Assembly: GCA_964516765.1 (NCBI GenBank)
Contig: CAZEWZ010000007.1
Coordinates: 1-64,000 of the forward strand
DNA length: 64,000 nt
From: CAZEWZ01 sp964516765
GTDB lineage: Bacteria; Bacteroidota; Bacteroidia; Flavobacteriales; UBA7430
Direction: 5' to 3'
Shown here piece after piece: positions 1-8,540 of this stretch; positions within the stretch are counted from its first letter, which is position 1; every line of letters begins with the position of its first letter. The position numbers and the translations under genes are program-made. Below the pieces are notes generated by a model. It saw only the letters and a program-made list of their open reading frames with translations. It searched no databases and was not told the DNA's origin.

Positions 1-1629
1 ATTCCGGGTTCATATGAACCATTAGGAAATTTTTCAGATTTTGAGGGTTCTGGTGCAAATGGTGTTTGGACGCTTACTATCACTGATAATTTAAGTATCG
101 ATAATGGATTTATTTGTTCGTGGGGTCTAACCATGAATGTGGTTGGAGAAGAAGAAGAAGTCGTGGTTGACTCGCTAGTTTCCGAAGTGATAAGTTATAA
201 TTGGTATTGTGCCGAAGAACCATCTTCAATTGTGGGCTATGATTCTACAATGATTTCTGTTCAACCAAATCTTCCTGGCATCCATACCTATGTGATGACA
301 GTTGCTGATAATTTTGGCTGTGAATACACAGAGGAATTCATTTTAGATGTCTATACTAGTCCGCAGACTGCTCCAAATGCTGTGTCAGAATGTATTGATA
401 CTTACGGTCTATCAGTTTCAGATGTACCCGCAGGTGGAGGTTACTGGGAATGGTTAAACGGACCAATTGGAGCTTCTGTTTCCTTTGATCCCGACACTAA
501 TTCATTAACCCCAGATATAACCGTATCAGAACTTGGTTATTATTCTTTTTTATTTACAGATTATTATTGTGGTTTGTCTGACCAAATGATTGTCGACTTT
601 CAATCAATTAATCCTATTATACCTCCCACTGCAGATGTAACCTGTTTTTTAGATAATACAATTTCCGTTATAGATCCTACAGGAAATGGTGGGCACTGGG
701 AAGTATTGCCAAATGCTTTTGAAGCTGAAATTGAAGATTTAAGTGCAACTGAGACAACTTTAACTGTCTCCGAATATGGAAGTTACGGAGTAGTATTTAC
801 TTTAGATTTTTGCTTTGGGACAGATACTATAGATGTTAATTTTTTAACTGTAGATCCCGATATATTAAACATGGATGTACAAGAATGTGATTGGGAAGTT
901 GATCTTGAAGTAGATAATCCGTCTACCACAAATGGAACTTGGGATTTGATTAGTCAACCTAACCACACTTCTGTTGATTTTTCTTCTTTGGTTAATGAAT
1001 CCATAAGTATGGAGGTTGATGACTTTGGTAACTATCAAATGCAATATACTATTGCAGGATGTGAGACTTCAGATACGGTAATGATTCAATTTAACCAAGT
1101 CATTCCATCATTGTTATTCGATCCATTATTGCGTTGTGAATTACAGACTGAGCTATCTGTTGTAAATATTGGAATGGGCGAAGAGTGGTCCATTGTTAAT
1201 GCACCAGGAGAAGCCATCTTATCTAATTCACTTGATTCGGAGATAGATTTATATGTAAGTGAATATGGTGATTATACTCTATCTTACACTGGATGTGACA
1301 CTACCTTAGAGTTTAATGTTCTATTTATGTGTGAATTAGATCTTCCCAATGTCTTTTCACCTAATGGAGACGGTGTGAATGATTTATTTATAGTTGAAAA
1401 TCTCACCAAAGAATATTATTCCTATAGCAATTTAAGTGTCTATAATCGTTGGGGAGACGAAGTTTACCGAGACGGTAATTATGGACTCAATGGAACTTGG
1501 TGGGATGGTCAAAGTACCCATCAAAATGATCCCCTCCATGAGGGAGTATACTTCTATGTCTTGAGGGTGGGTAATAAGGTTTCTGAAGAGAGAGATGAAT
1601 ATAGAGGGACAGTTCATTTGATGAACTAA
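1..1629 (+). CDS. Large adhesin-like protein with P domain and type B T9SS tail, 3' part only
   Basis: The frame is open from the first base, so the start lies outside the window; the first ATG (133) falls inside a domain and is not the true start. The first ~45 codons look like the end of a proprotein-convertase P domain (NGVWTLTITDNLSIDNG, then a WGL strand), which in secreted Bacteroidota proteins often follows protease or adhesin domains. Next come four related Ig-like repeats with conserved Trp, Cys and a 'SExGxY' turn. The last ~85 residues are the CHU_C / gliding-associated domain (LPNVFSPNGDGVNDLF, YNRWGDEVY, GTWWDG), a type B T9SS sorting signal. The protein is therefore exported through T9SS to the cell surface. 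The missing N-terminus hides its catalytic or binding role. Confidence 0.85.
   Translation: MPGSYEPLGNFSDFEGSGANGVWTLTITDNLSIDNGFICSWGLTMNVVGEEEEVVVDSLVSEVISYNWYCAEEPSSIVGYDSTMISVQPNLPGIHTYVMTVADNFGCEYTEEFILDVYTSPQTAPNAVSECIDTYGLSVSDVPAGGGYWEWLNGPIGASVSFDPDTNSLTPDITVSELGYYSFLFTDYYCGLSDQMIVDFQSINPIIPPTADVTCFLDNTISVIDPTGNGGHWEVLPNAFEAEIEDLSATETTLTVSEYGSYGVVFTLDFCFGTDTIDVNFLTVDPDILNMDVQECDWEVDLEVDNPSTTNGTWDLISQPNHTSVDFSSLVNESISMEVDDFGNYQMQYTIAGCETSDTVMIQFNQVIPSLLFDPLLRCELQTELSVVNIGMGEEWSIVNAPGEAILSNSLDSEIDLYVSEYGDYTLSYTGCDTTLEFNVLFMCELDLPNVFSPNGDGVNDLFIVENLTKEYYSYSNLSVYNRWGDEVYRDGNYGLNGTWWDGQSTHQNDPLHEGVYFYVLRVGNKVSEERDEYRGTVHLMN
385..1335 (+). repeat. Four tandem Ig-like repeats of about 75-85 codons
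   Basis: Within the partial adhesin-like gene, four units share a pattern: an early Cys, a G-x-W core (GGGYWEW, NGGHWEV, TNGTWDL, MGEEWSI), a 'V-S/D-x-x-G-x-Y' strand and a late Cys before 'D-x-x-x-V/I-x-F'. They diverge in sequence, so they are old protein repeats and not recent DNA duplications. Boundaries are approximate. Such stacks usually act as stalks that hold an N-terminal domain away from the surface. Confidence 0.65.
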
Positions 1630-1646
1630 TCAAAATTATTTGATTA
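1627..1646. terminator. Weak AT-rich hairpin between convergent genes
   Basis: An inverted repeat with 8-bp arms (TAATCAAA / TTTGATTA) covers the two facing stop codons of the adhesin-like gene and riboflavin synthase. It has no GC-rich stem, so a role as a bidirectional terminator is only plausible from its position. Confidence 0.25.
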
Positions 1647-2241
1647 ATAAACCCGACTTGCCCATCATTCGTGCAACATACTTTCCAATAATATCAAATT
1701 CTAAATTAACACTATCACCTTCCTTAATATATTTAAAGCAAGTATTTTCATAGGTATAGGGAATAATACAAACTGAGAAATGATCATCCATGGAGTCCAC
1801 TACCGTTAGACTAGTTCCATTGATTGTTATAGACCCTTTTTCTACCGTGACTTCTGCATTTGAATTTTTGTCGTATTTAAAGTTAAAAACCCAAGAACCT
1901 TCTAGTGTTAGCACTTCTGTACAAATAGCTATTTTGTCAACATGACCTTGGACTATGTGTCCATCTAGTCTTGCACCAAGTTTCATACAACGTTCCAGAT
2001 TTATAAAGTCGCCAAGCTTAGTATGGCTTAGATTTGTTTTTCCCAGTGTTTCTTGAATAGCAGTCACAGTATAGTTTTTCTCTGAAAGAGCAATAACCGT
2101 TAGACATACACCATTGTGGGCAATACTTTGGTCTATTTTTAGATCAGAAGACATTTCAGCTTCAATGGTAAAACTGGTATTTCCTTTATCATGATCAATC
2201 TGAGATACACGACCCATTTGTTCAATTATTCCTGTAAACAT
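1636..2241 (-). CDS. ribE: Riboflavin synthase, alpha chain
   Basis: Makes riboflavin by dismutation of two 6,7-dimethyl-8-ribityllumazine molecules; cytoplasmic, normally a trimer. The ATG at 2241 gives the family's hallmark N-terminus MFTGIIE; a TTG four codons upstream was rejected because it lies before this conserved start and overlaps the previous gene. The ~200-residue length and two similar lumazine-binding halves fit: the first contains NGVCLTV and GARLDGHIVQGHVD, the second INGTSLTV. It starts one base after the mqnC stop codon, so the two are co-transcribed and probably translationally coupled. The link with menaquinone synthesis is a shared cofactor theme only. Confidence 0.95.
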   Translation of the reverse strand: MFTGIIEQMGRVSQIDHDKGNTSFTIEAEMSSDLKIDQSIAHNGVCLTVIALSEKNYTVTAIQETLGKTNLSHTKLGDFINLERCMKLGARLDGHIVQGHVDKIAICTEVLTLEGSWVFNFKYDKNSNAEVTVEKGSITINGTSLTVVDSMDDHFSVCIIPYTYENTCFKYIKEGDSVNLEFDIIGKYVARMMGKSGLLIK

Positions 2242-2242
2242 G

Positions 2243-3367
2243 CTAATAGTCAATTACTTGTTCTTCCATTTCTTTTGGTAGCTCTCGCTCTTCATATTTT
2301 TGCGTTCTTAGTTGTGGTTCAAAGCCCGCCTCGATAATCGCTTCCTGAATGGTTGAAGAGGTGAATCTATGCGGAGCTCCGGCTGCGGAAACTACATTTT
2401 CTTCAATCATGATTGAACCAAAATCGTTCGCTCCAGCATGCAGACACATCTGTCCCACTTTTTTTCCCACAGTTAACCAAGAGGCTTGAATATTAATCAC
2501 ATTGGGTAGCATAATTCTTGAAAGAGCAATCATTCGAATGTATTCGTCACCATCTACCGTATTGGATACACCACGAACCCGTTTTAATAATGTACCATCA
2601 TCCTGAAATGGCCATGGGATAAAGGCAAGAAAGCCATTTCCTTTCTCAGGTTTTTCCGATTGAACTTGTCTTATTTTAACTAAATGTTCGAACCTTTCAA
2701 GAAGTGTTTCAATATGTCCAAACATCATTGTTGCAGAAGTAGTGAGGTTTAATTCATGCGCCACACGCATGATATCAAGCCATTCTTGTGCTCCACATTT
2801 ACCTTTTGAAATCATCCTTCTAACTCTATCATCTAGTATTTCAGCACCGGCTCCTGGAAGACTATCTAATCCTGATTCTATAAGTTTTTTCAGTACCTCT
2901 TTGTGAGATTTGTTCTCCATTTTACTTATGTGAGCAATCTCCGGAGGACCCAATGCATGAAGTTTGATACTGGGGAATTTTTTTTTAATTTGACTAAAAA
3001 TAGAACAGTAGAAATCAAGGCCTAATTCTGGATTATGTCCTCCTTGAAGTAAAAGTTGATCTCCTCCATATCTAATAGTTTCCTCAATTTTTTGTATATA
3101 TTCATCCAAAGTAGTTGTATAAGCATCCTTGTGTCCTGGAATTCTGTAAAAATTACAAAATTTACAATTTGCATTGCATACATTTGTTGTATTTGCATTT
3201 CGGTCTATGATCCATGTGACTTTATTACTTGGTACCTGCTTTTTTCTAAGTTCGTTGGCTATAAATATCAAGTCTGTGGTTGCTGCATTTTCAAAAAGAT
3301 ACAAGCCCTCTTCTGCACTTAAGTGCTCAAATTTACTTGCCCGATTTAGTAGCTTATTAGTCTCCAT
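2243..3367 (-). CDS. mqnC: Dehypoxanthine futalosine cyclase, radical SAM (MqnC)
   Basis: Radical SAM enzyme of the futalosine route to menaquinone; it converts dehypoxanthinyl futalosine to its cyclic form. The iron-sulfur cluster motif CxxxCxxC is C64, C68, C71, inside NTTNVCNANCKFC, typical of MqnC. A TIM-barrel core follows with GGDQLLLQGGHNP and ALGPPEI. The length (374 residues) is normal. MqnE (aminofutalosine synthase) is the nearest relative and the main alternative, but the cluster context RNANTTNVCNA and the long C-terminal part fit MqnC better. First gene of a two-gene - strand unit with ribE, divergent from pepA with only 37 bp between start codons. Confidence 0.87.
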   Translation of the reverse strand: METNKLLNRASKFEHLSAEEGLYLFENAATTDLIFIANELRKKQVPSNKVTWIIDRNANTTNVCNANCKFCNFYRIPGHKDAYTTTLDEYIQKIEETIRYGGDQLLLQGGHNPELGLDFYCSIFSQIKKKFPSIKLHALGPPEIAHISKMENKSHKEVLKKLIESGLDSLPGAGAEILDDRVRRMISKGKCGAQEWLDIMRVAHELNLTTSATMMFGHIETLLERFEHLVKIRQVQSEKPEKGNGFLAFIPWPFQDDGTLLKRVRGVSNTVDGDEYIRMIALSRIMLPNVINIQASWLTVGKKVGQMCLHAGANDFGSIMIEENVVSAAGAPHRFTSSTIQEAIIEAGFEPQLRTQKYEERELPKEMEEQVIDY

Positions 3368-3379
3368 TAAAATATGTAT

Positions 3380-3394
3380 TTTTACATTGTAAAA
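3380..3394. promoter_or_regulatory. 15-bp perfect palindrome between divergent mqnC and pepA
   Basis: TTTTACATTGTAAAA is symmetric around base 3387 in the 37-bp gap between two divergent start codons. TAnnTTTG-like boxes with one mismatch (TATTTTTA on +, TAATTTTA on -) overlap it. A protein bound here could affect both genes, but AT-rich sequence makes short palindromes fairly common. Confidence 0.35.
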
Positions 3395-3404
3395 TTAAGA
3401 AAAA

Positions 3405-4832
3405 ATGTACAGTTTAATACACAAAATAGAGGAGTCTTCTCCAAACCTTGATTTAATTGTTTTAGGAGATAATCAATCTGATTGGTCTGGTCTAGATTTG
3501 AGTCAGATCGAATTAGATTATCTCAAGTCTGAATTGAATAAAGACCACTCATCAATTTATATAAATCAGTATTCTCGGCGACTTTTTATCGAGATTATTC
3601 CATTTCAAAGTTCCAAAAGTCTAGTTTGTGAAAAGGTTAGAGAGCGCGGTGCGATGGTTGTGAAGCCTTTGAATTTATATAAAATTGAAAAGGTTGGAAT
3701 TGTGTCGCTGTCAAGTACTGATTTTTCCCTAGAACTCGCGGAAGGAATTATATTAGCAAATTATCAATTTTTGAAATATTTTAATCATGCTGACTCAAAA
3801 CAAAATTCTTTAAAAGAAGTTTTAGTTTGTTCAGATTCCTTTGAGATTAATCAGCTCAATGCAGTAATCTCAGGCACCTTGTATGCCCGGGATTTAATCA
3901 ATGAACCGCTATCTTATCTTACTGCTTTGAAGTTTTCAGAGGAAATCACAAAATTAGGTGATGAGGCTGGTTTTAAAGTTGAAATACTTCATAAAAATCA
4001 GATTGAAGCTTTAAAAATGGGAGGCTTATTGGCTGTCAATAGAGGAGCTGTGGAACCACCAACTTTTAATATACTGACGCACAAACCAAAAAATACAATC
4101 AATCAAAAACCCATTGTCTTAGTTGGAAAAGGTATTGTTTATGATACGGGTGGTTTAAGTTTAAAACCGACTGCGAATTCTATGGATATGATGAAGTGTG
4201 ACATGGGTGGGGGGGCATCCGTAGTAGGTATTCTCTATGCCCTCGCAAAAGCTAATGTGCCTATCCACGTAGTTGGATTAATTCCTGCTACAGAGAATAG
4301 ACCCGGTGGAAATGCATATGCGCCAGGAGACGTAATACACATGATGAACAATACAACAGTTGAGGTCTTAAATACCGATGCTGAGGGACGTCTTGTAATG
4401 GCTGATGCATTATGCTATGCAAAAAAATATAGTCCAGAATTAGTCATTGACTTTGCAACATTGACTGGAGCGGCAGTAAGAGCAATTGGAAAGTATGGTA
4501 TCGTTGCGATGGGAAATGCTTCTAGTTCAGTTCAGGACGATTTGGTGAAAAGTGGTGAGAATGTCTATGAAAGACTGGCGATGATGCCATTTTGGGACGA
4601 GTATTCACATTTATTGAAGTCTGATATTGCTGATATGACTAATTTAGGCCCTGCAGAAGCTGGTCAAATTACTGCTGGTAAGTTTTTAGAGCATTTCACC
4701 GATTATCCTTGGATGCACTTTGATATTGCGGGTCCGGCATATTTGTCTACCGATGATCATTACAGATTAAAAGGTGGGACTGGATCAGGTGTTCGAATCA
4801 TGTTTGATTATTTGAAGCGCAAAAGCATTTAA
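3405..4832 (+). CDS. pepA: Leucyl aminopeptidase, M17 family
   Basis: Cytosolic two-metal aminopeptidase that removes N-terminal residues from peptides during protein turnover. The metal and catalytic signatures are clear: VGKGIVYDTGG (K242, D247) and the family signature NTDAEGRL at residues 323-330. The C-terminal catalytic domain starts near residue 140; the N-terminal macro-like domain is more diverged. The 475-residue length is normal. The start is the first ATG after a short A-rich leader. The + strand neighbour pdxA begins about 47 bp later, so the two may share a transcript. Confidence 0.93.
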   Translation: MYSLIHKIEESSPNLDLIVLGDNQSDWSGLDLSQIELDYLKSELNKDHSSIYINQYSRRLFIEIIPFQSSKSLVCEKVRERGAMVVKPLNLYKIEKVGIVSLSSTDFSLELAEGIILANYQFLKYFNHADSKQNSLKEVLVCSDSFEINQLNAVISGTLYARDLINEPLSYLTALKFSEEITKLGDEAGFKVEILHKNQIEALKMGGLLAVNRGAVEPPTFNILTHKPKNTINQKPIVLVGKGIVYDTGGLSLKPTANSMDMMKCDMGGGASVVGILYALAKANVPIHVVGLIPATENRPGGNAYAPGDVIHMMNNTTVEVLNTDAEGRLVMADALCYAKKYSPELVIDFATLTGAAVRAIGKYGIVAMGNASSSVQDDLVKSGENVYERLAMMPFWDEYSHLLKSDIADMTNLGPAEAGQITAGKFLEHFTDYPWMHFDIAGPAYLSTDDHYRLKGGTGSGVRIMFDYLKRKSI

Positions 4833-4879
4833 ATTTCATCCAAATAAGGTAATTTTATTATCTATTCAAATTACAATTC

Positions 4880-5956
4880 ATGGAAAACAATTCAAAACTT
4901 AAAAAAATACGCTTGGGTATCTCTGTCGGAGATATAAACGGTGTGGGTTTAGAAGTAATCATGAATACTTTTTCGGACAACCGAATTTTTGATTTGTGTA
5001 CTCCTATTATATATGCCTCTTCAAATTATGTATCAGATTATCAGAGTCAAGTTGGGTTTAAAAGCTTTATTTTTAACCTTGTTAAGTCCCCCACCAAAAT
5101 AGCCCATAATAGAGTAAATTTAGTCAGTTGTTGGGAAGAAAATATTGACCTTCACCTTGGTGAGGAAACTCCTGAAGGAGGCCTATTTGCATTAAAATCG
5201 CTTAGAGCCGCCGTGGAAGATTTAAAGAAAGGCGAAGTAGATGCCTTAGTTACAGCGCCTATTAATAAACACAATATTCAATCTGACGATTTTAATTTCC
5301 CTGGTCACACTGAATATTTAGCAAGTCAATTTACTGATGGGGAAGCTTTGATGTTTATGGTTGCAGATTCGCTTAGAGTTGGAGTGGTTACTGGTCATAT
5401 TCCTATTTCAGAGGTCGCTTCAGCTATTTCTGAAGAAAAAATAACCACTAAACTCTCCCAGATGTATGATTCTTTACAAAAAGATTTCAATATTAGAAAA
5501 CCCAGGATTGCTGTTTTAGGCCTCAACCCTCACAGCGGTGATCAAGGAGTTATTGGAAAAGAAGATAAACAGGTAATTATGCCCGCAGTTCAAAAGTCAT
5601 TTGAATCTGGAAAGTTGATATACGGACCTTATTCTGCAGATAGTTTTTTTGCCTCAGAGACCTGTAAGCAATTTGATGCTGTACTTGCAATGTATCACGA
5701 TCAGGGCCTGATTCCTTTCAAGACAATGTCTTTTAATAATGGTGTTAACTTTACGGCAGGTTTGTCTGTAATTAGAACATCTCCAGATCATGGAACTGCA
5801 TATGATATTGTAGGAAAAAATCTTGCAAATCCCTCCTCATTTAGAGCTGCTGTTTATGAAGCATGTACCCTATATAAAAACAGAAAAGAATACTTATTAT
5901 TAAATGATAATTCGCTAAAGTTTCGATCTCGCTCCACCAAAAAATCGAGAGATTAA
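4880..5956 (+). CDS. pdxA: 4-hydroxythreonine-4-phosphate dehydrogenase
   Basis: Oxidises 4-phospho-hydroxy-L-threonine to 3-amino-2-oxopropyl phosphate in the DXP-dependent vitamin B6 pathway; NAD-dependent, metal-binding homodimer. Family landmarks are present: GISVGDINGVGLEV near the N-terminus, the metal-binding His in NFPGHTEYLA, LNPHSGDQG, and AMYHDQGLIPFK followed by RTSPDHGTA. Full length (358 residues). The pathway also needs deoxyxylulose 5-phosphate, made by dxs, which lies 4 kb downstream on the other strand. Confidence 0.95.
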   Translation: MENNSKLKKIRLGISVGDINGVGLEVIMNTFSDNRIFDLCTPIIYASSNYVSDYQSQVGFKSFIFNLVKSPTKIAHNRVNLVSCWEENIDLHLGEETPEGGLFALKSLRAAVEDLKKGEVDALVTAPINKHNIQSDDFNFPGHTEYLASQFTDGEALMFMVADSLRVGVVTGHIPISEVASAISEEKITTKLSQMYDSLQKDFNIRKPRIAVLGLNPHSGDQGVIGKEDKQVIMPAVQKSFESGKLIYGPYSADSFFASETCKQFDAVLAMYHDQGLIPFKTMSFNNGVNFTAGLSVIRTSPDHGTAYDIVGKNLANPSSFRAAVYEACTLYKNRKEYLLLNDNSLKFRSRSTKKSRD

Positions 5957-6032
5957 GATTTGTTGGGTTCTTTTCGGATTTAGTTTTATTAATCGTGTGC
6001 AATTAGAATGCTTAAATAATCAAAAATATTTT

Positions 6033-6040
6033 TATCTTTG
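6033..6040 (+). promoter_or_regulatory. Bacteroidota-type -7 box (TATCTTTG)
   Basis: An exact match to TAnnTTTG lies 28 bp before the DUF177 start codon, at the right distance to place a transcript start about 20 bp before it. No convincing -33 TTG was found. It likely drives the DUF177-rpmF pair. Confidence 0.55.
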
Positions 6041-6067
6041 CTCACCTTAAAACTAAAAGTTTTGTAA

Positions 6068-6595
6068 ATGCTAACTAAATTCATAATACCTATTATTGGT
6101 CTTAAAATTGGAGAGCATGAATTTAAATGGAAAGTTGATGGGGAGTTCTTTAAAGAATTTGATTGTAGCGAGTTGAACAATGGCGACATTGATGTTATTT
6201 TAACTTTAGTAAAAAAGTTAAACTTAATAGAGTTGTACTTTCAAACAAATGGCCATGTTTCATGCCCTTGTGATCGCTGTGCGGGAGATTTAATCCTTTC
6301 ATTTAATCACAATGAGATGAGAGTTGTCAAGTTTTCTTCAAGAAATCAAATAGATACCGAGGACTTTATAGTTTTAGGCAATGATGAACAGGAAATTGAT
6401 GTTTCTCACATGGTATATGAAACAATTGTTTTAGGCTTGCCAGCGAGAAGAGCACACGGCGAAAATTTGAATACTCAAAAATGTGATTCAGATATACTTA
6501 GCAGACTAGAGATGTTTGAAGAGCGAAAAAAAAATACTATTGTTGATTCTAGATGGTCAGCATTGAACAAATTACTAACTGATAAAGATAAGTAA
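6068..6595 (+). CDS. DUF177 / YceD family protein
   Basis: Member of the YceD/DUF177 family, which is almost always next to rpmF. In other bacteria and plastids it has been linked to ribosomal RNA metabolism (23S rRNA processing or accumulation). Here a cysteine cluster, CPCDRC at residues 66-71, sits in the usual position, followed by an acidic stretch and VYETIVLGLPARRAH, which matches the conserved C-terminal motif. 175 residues, cytoplasmic, no signal peptide. It ends one base before the rpmF start codon, a strong sign of co-translation. Confidence 0.85.
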   Translation: MLTKFIIPIIGLKIGEHEFKWKVDGEFFKEFDCSELNNGDIDVILTLVKKLNLIELYFQTNGHVSCPCDRCAGDLILSFNHNEMRVVKFSSRNQIDTEDFIVLGNDEQEIDVSHMVYETIVLGLPARRAHGENLNTQKCDSDILSRLEMFEERKKNTIVDSRWSALNKLLTDKDK

Positions 6596-6596
6596 A

Positions 6597-6773
6597 ATGG
6601 CGCATCCTAAACGAAAAATCTCCAAACAAAGACGTGACAAGAGAAGGACCCACTACAAGGCAGAAGCACCTACAGTAGCAGTTTGTTCAACTACAGGAGA
6701 GGCGCATTTATACCATAGAGCCTATTGGTTTGAAGGAAAAATGTACTACAAGGGTAATGTTGTGATTGCTTAA
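6597..6773 (+). CDS. rpmF: 50S ribosomal protein L32
   Basis: A 58-codon gene read directly from the sequence. The product begins MAHPKRKISKQRRDKRRTHY, the classic basic L32 N-terminus, and ends in a YYKGNVVIA-type tail. Only one cysteine (C30) is present, so it lacks the zinc-binding four-Cys arrangement and is the zinc-independent form. The start codon follows the DUF177 stop by one base. The DUF177-rpmF-fabH-acc order is a widely conserved link between ribosome and fatty acid synthesis genes. Confidence 0.95.
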   Translation: MAHPKRKISKQRRDKRRTHYKAEAPTVAVCSTTGEAHLYHRAYWFEGKMYYKGNVVIA

Positions 6774-6844
6774 CATTATACAAAAGATAAAATTGAATTA
6801 ATGAGCGACTTTTGACTCTTTTTATTTTTGTGTTCCAAGATTTT

Positions 6845-6895
6845 ATGTAGATTTAAACCCTAATATTTAGGGTGTAAATCTACATTTTCATTTTT
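6845..6895 (+). terminator. Long hairpin terminator after rpmF
   Basis: Two 19-bp arms (6845-6863 and 6867-6885) pair with a single mismatch around a 3-base TAT loop; the top of the stem is CCCTAA/TTAGGG. A T-rich tract with one interruption follows. It sits about 70 bp after the rpmF stop and before the separate fabH unit, as expected for an intrinsic terminator. The stem is unusually long for one. Confidence 0.7.
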
Positions 6896-6938
6896 AGTAA
6901 ATACTATATGTTTATGTGTCCAGAGATTTACTCTTACT

Positions 6939-6946
6939 TAACTTTT
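6939..6946 (+). promoter_or_regulatory. Possible -7 box for fabH-accB-accC (TAACTTTT)
   Basis: One mismatch from TAnnTTTG, placed between the rpmF terminator and the fabH start 39 bp downstream. The preceding terminator makes a separate promoter likely, and this is the best candidate seen. Confidence 0.35.
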
Positions 6947-6984
6947 AGTTGCAATTAAGGCTAGATTTAAAAATTTAAACAAGT

Positions 6985-7974
6985 ATGCACAACATCAAAG
7001 CAGCAATTACAGGAGTCAATGGTTGGGTGCCTGAATATAAATTGACCAACCAAGAATTATCTTCCATGGTGGACACAAATGATGAATGGATTACTTCTAG
7101 AACAGGTATTAAAGAGCGTAGAATCCTCAAAGGAGAAGGTTTAGGGAGTTCAGATCTGGGTGCTAATGCAGTCAAAGGTCTTCTGGAAAAGAAGAATATG
7201 ATGCCAGATGAAATCGAATTGATTATCTGTGCTACCGCAACACCTGACATGCTTTTTCCGTCGACGGCCTGTATTATTGCAGATAAAATTGGTGCTAAAA
7301 AGGCATTTGCCTTTGATGTTATGGCTGCCTGCTCTGGATTTTTATATGCTTTATCTGTCGCTTCTAAATATATTGAATCTGGTGAGTACAAAAAAGTTAT
7401 TGTTGTTGGTGCAGATAAGATGTCTTCTATTGTAGATTATGAGGACAGAACCACTTGTGTTATTTTTGGAGATGGATCAGGTGCTGTTCTATTAGAACCT
7501 GATCACGAAGGAATGGGGATTCAGGATGCTATTCTTAAAAGTGATGGTTCGGGAAGAGATTATTTGCACATGAAAGGTGGCGGCTCAATTAATCCCTCAT
7601 CTCACAAGACAGTAGATGCAAAAGATCATTATCTTTATCAAGATGGCCAGACAGTATTCAAGTTTGCAGTCACCAATATGGCAGATGTTTCCGCAGAAAT
7701 AATGGAGAGAAATAATTTAAAGAGTAAAGATGTAGCATGGCTTGTTCCCCACCAAGCTAATAAAAGAATTATTGACGCCACAGCCAGAAGGATGGGTGTT
7801 GGTGCGGAAAAAGTAATGTTGAATATTCAGAAATATGGGAATACAACAAATGGAACTATCCCACTATGTTTATGGGATTATGAAAAAAAGTTAAATAAAG
7901 GAGATATTCTCATTTTGGCTGCCTTCGGAGGCGGTTTTACATGGGGTTCCATATATTTAAAATGGGCATACTAA
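6985..7974 (+). CDS. fabH: Beta-ketoacyl-ACP synthase III
   Basis: Starts fatty acid chains by condensing an acyl-CoA primer with malonyl-ACP. The Cys-His-Asn triad is visible: C116 in DVMAACSGFL, His in VPHQANKRII, and Asn in YGNTTNGTIPL. 329 residues, standard length, thiolase fold. It is followed after 21 bp by accB and then accC, so initiation and malonyl-CoA supply are encoded together. The primer used (acetyl, isobutyryl or isovaleryl) cannot be read from the sequence, though branched primers are common in Bacteroidota. Confidence 0.95.
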   Translation: MHNIKAAITGVNGWVPEYKLTNQELSSMVDTNDEWITSRTGIKERRILKGEGLGSSDLGANAVKGLLEKKNMMPDEIELIICATATPDMLFPSTACIIADKIGAKKAFAFDVMAACSGFLYALSVASKYIESGEYKKVIVVGADKMSSIVDYEDRTTCVIFGDGSGAVLLEPDHEGMGIQDAILKSDGSGRDYLHMKGGGSINPSSHKTVDAKDHYLYQDGQTVFKFAVTNMADVSAEIMERNNLKSKDVAWLVPHQANKRIIDATARRMGVGAEKVMLNIQKYGNTTNGTIPLCLWDYEKKLNKGDILILAAFGGGFTWGSIYLKWAY

Positions 7975-7995
7975 TCATAATTTAAAGAAATTATT

Positions 7996-8520
7996 ATGGC
8001 ATTAGATCTTAAAGAAATTCAAGAACTTATTAAATTCGTTGCAAAATCTGGAGCTTCCGAAGTTGCTTTAGAGATTGGAGAAATGAAAATATCAATAAAA
8101 ACACCCCCTAAAAAAGGGAAAAATAGTACGGAGACTATTGTTCAGCAGACTCCTCCTTCTCCTATTAATCTAGTGAATTCAGATCCATCTTTAGTTGTTC
8201 AACCGATTATTCAGAAAGCTCATGATGGCACTTTACCTAGTAATGATGAATCTCCTAGTCCAGAAGACTTGAATTCAAAATACATCACTATAAAGTCTCC
8301 GATGATTGGAACTTTTTACAGGCAACCATCCCCAGACAAGGATTCATTTGTTAGTATTGGTGATGAGGTCAGCGAAGGATCTGTGGTTTGTATTATAGAA
8401 GCGATGAAGTTATTTAATGAGATTGAATCTGAAATATCAGGTAAAATTATCAAAGTTCTCGTGGATGATATGAGTCCTATTGAATATGATCAGCCTTTAT
8501 TTTTGGTTGACCCTTCTTAA
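7996..8520 (+). CDS. accB: Biotin carboxyl carrier protein of acetyl-CoA carboxylase
   Basis: Carries the biotin that shuttles CO2 between AccC and the carboxyltransferase. The C-terminal biotinyl domain has the EAMK motif, with K138 the expected biotinylation site. A Pro/Ser-rich flexible linker (about residues 35-90) separates it from the N-terminal helical region LKEIQELIKFV. Full length at 174 residues. Only 20 bp separate it from accC. The carboxyltransferase genes accA and accD are not in the window. Confidence 0.95.
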   Translation: MALDLKEIQELIKFVAKSGASEVALEIGEMKISIKTPPKKGKNSTETIVQQTPPSPINLVNSDPSLVVQPIIQKAHDGTLPSNDESPSPEDLNSKYITIKSPMIGTFYRQPSPDKDSFVSIGDEVSEGSVVCIIEAMKLFNEIESEISGKIIKVLVDDMSPIEYDQPLFLVDPS

Positions 8521-8540
8521 TTTTCATATTTTAAATAATA

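Noticed and set aside
3056..3392. Two overlapping plus-strand frames of 70-90 codons within mqnC.
   Set aside because: They run opposite the cluster-binding region of a clear radical SAM enzyme and resemble nothing.
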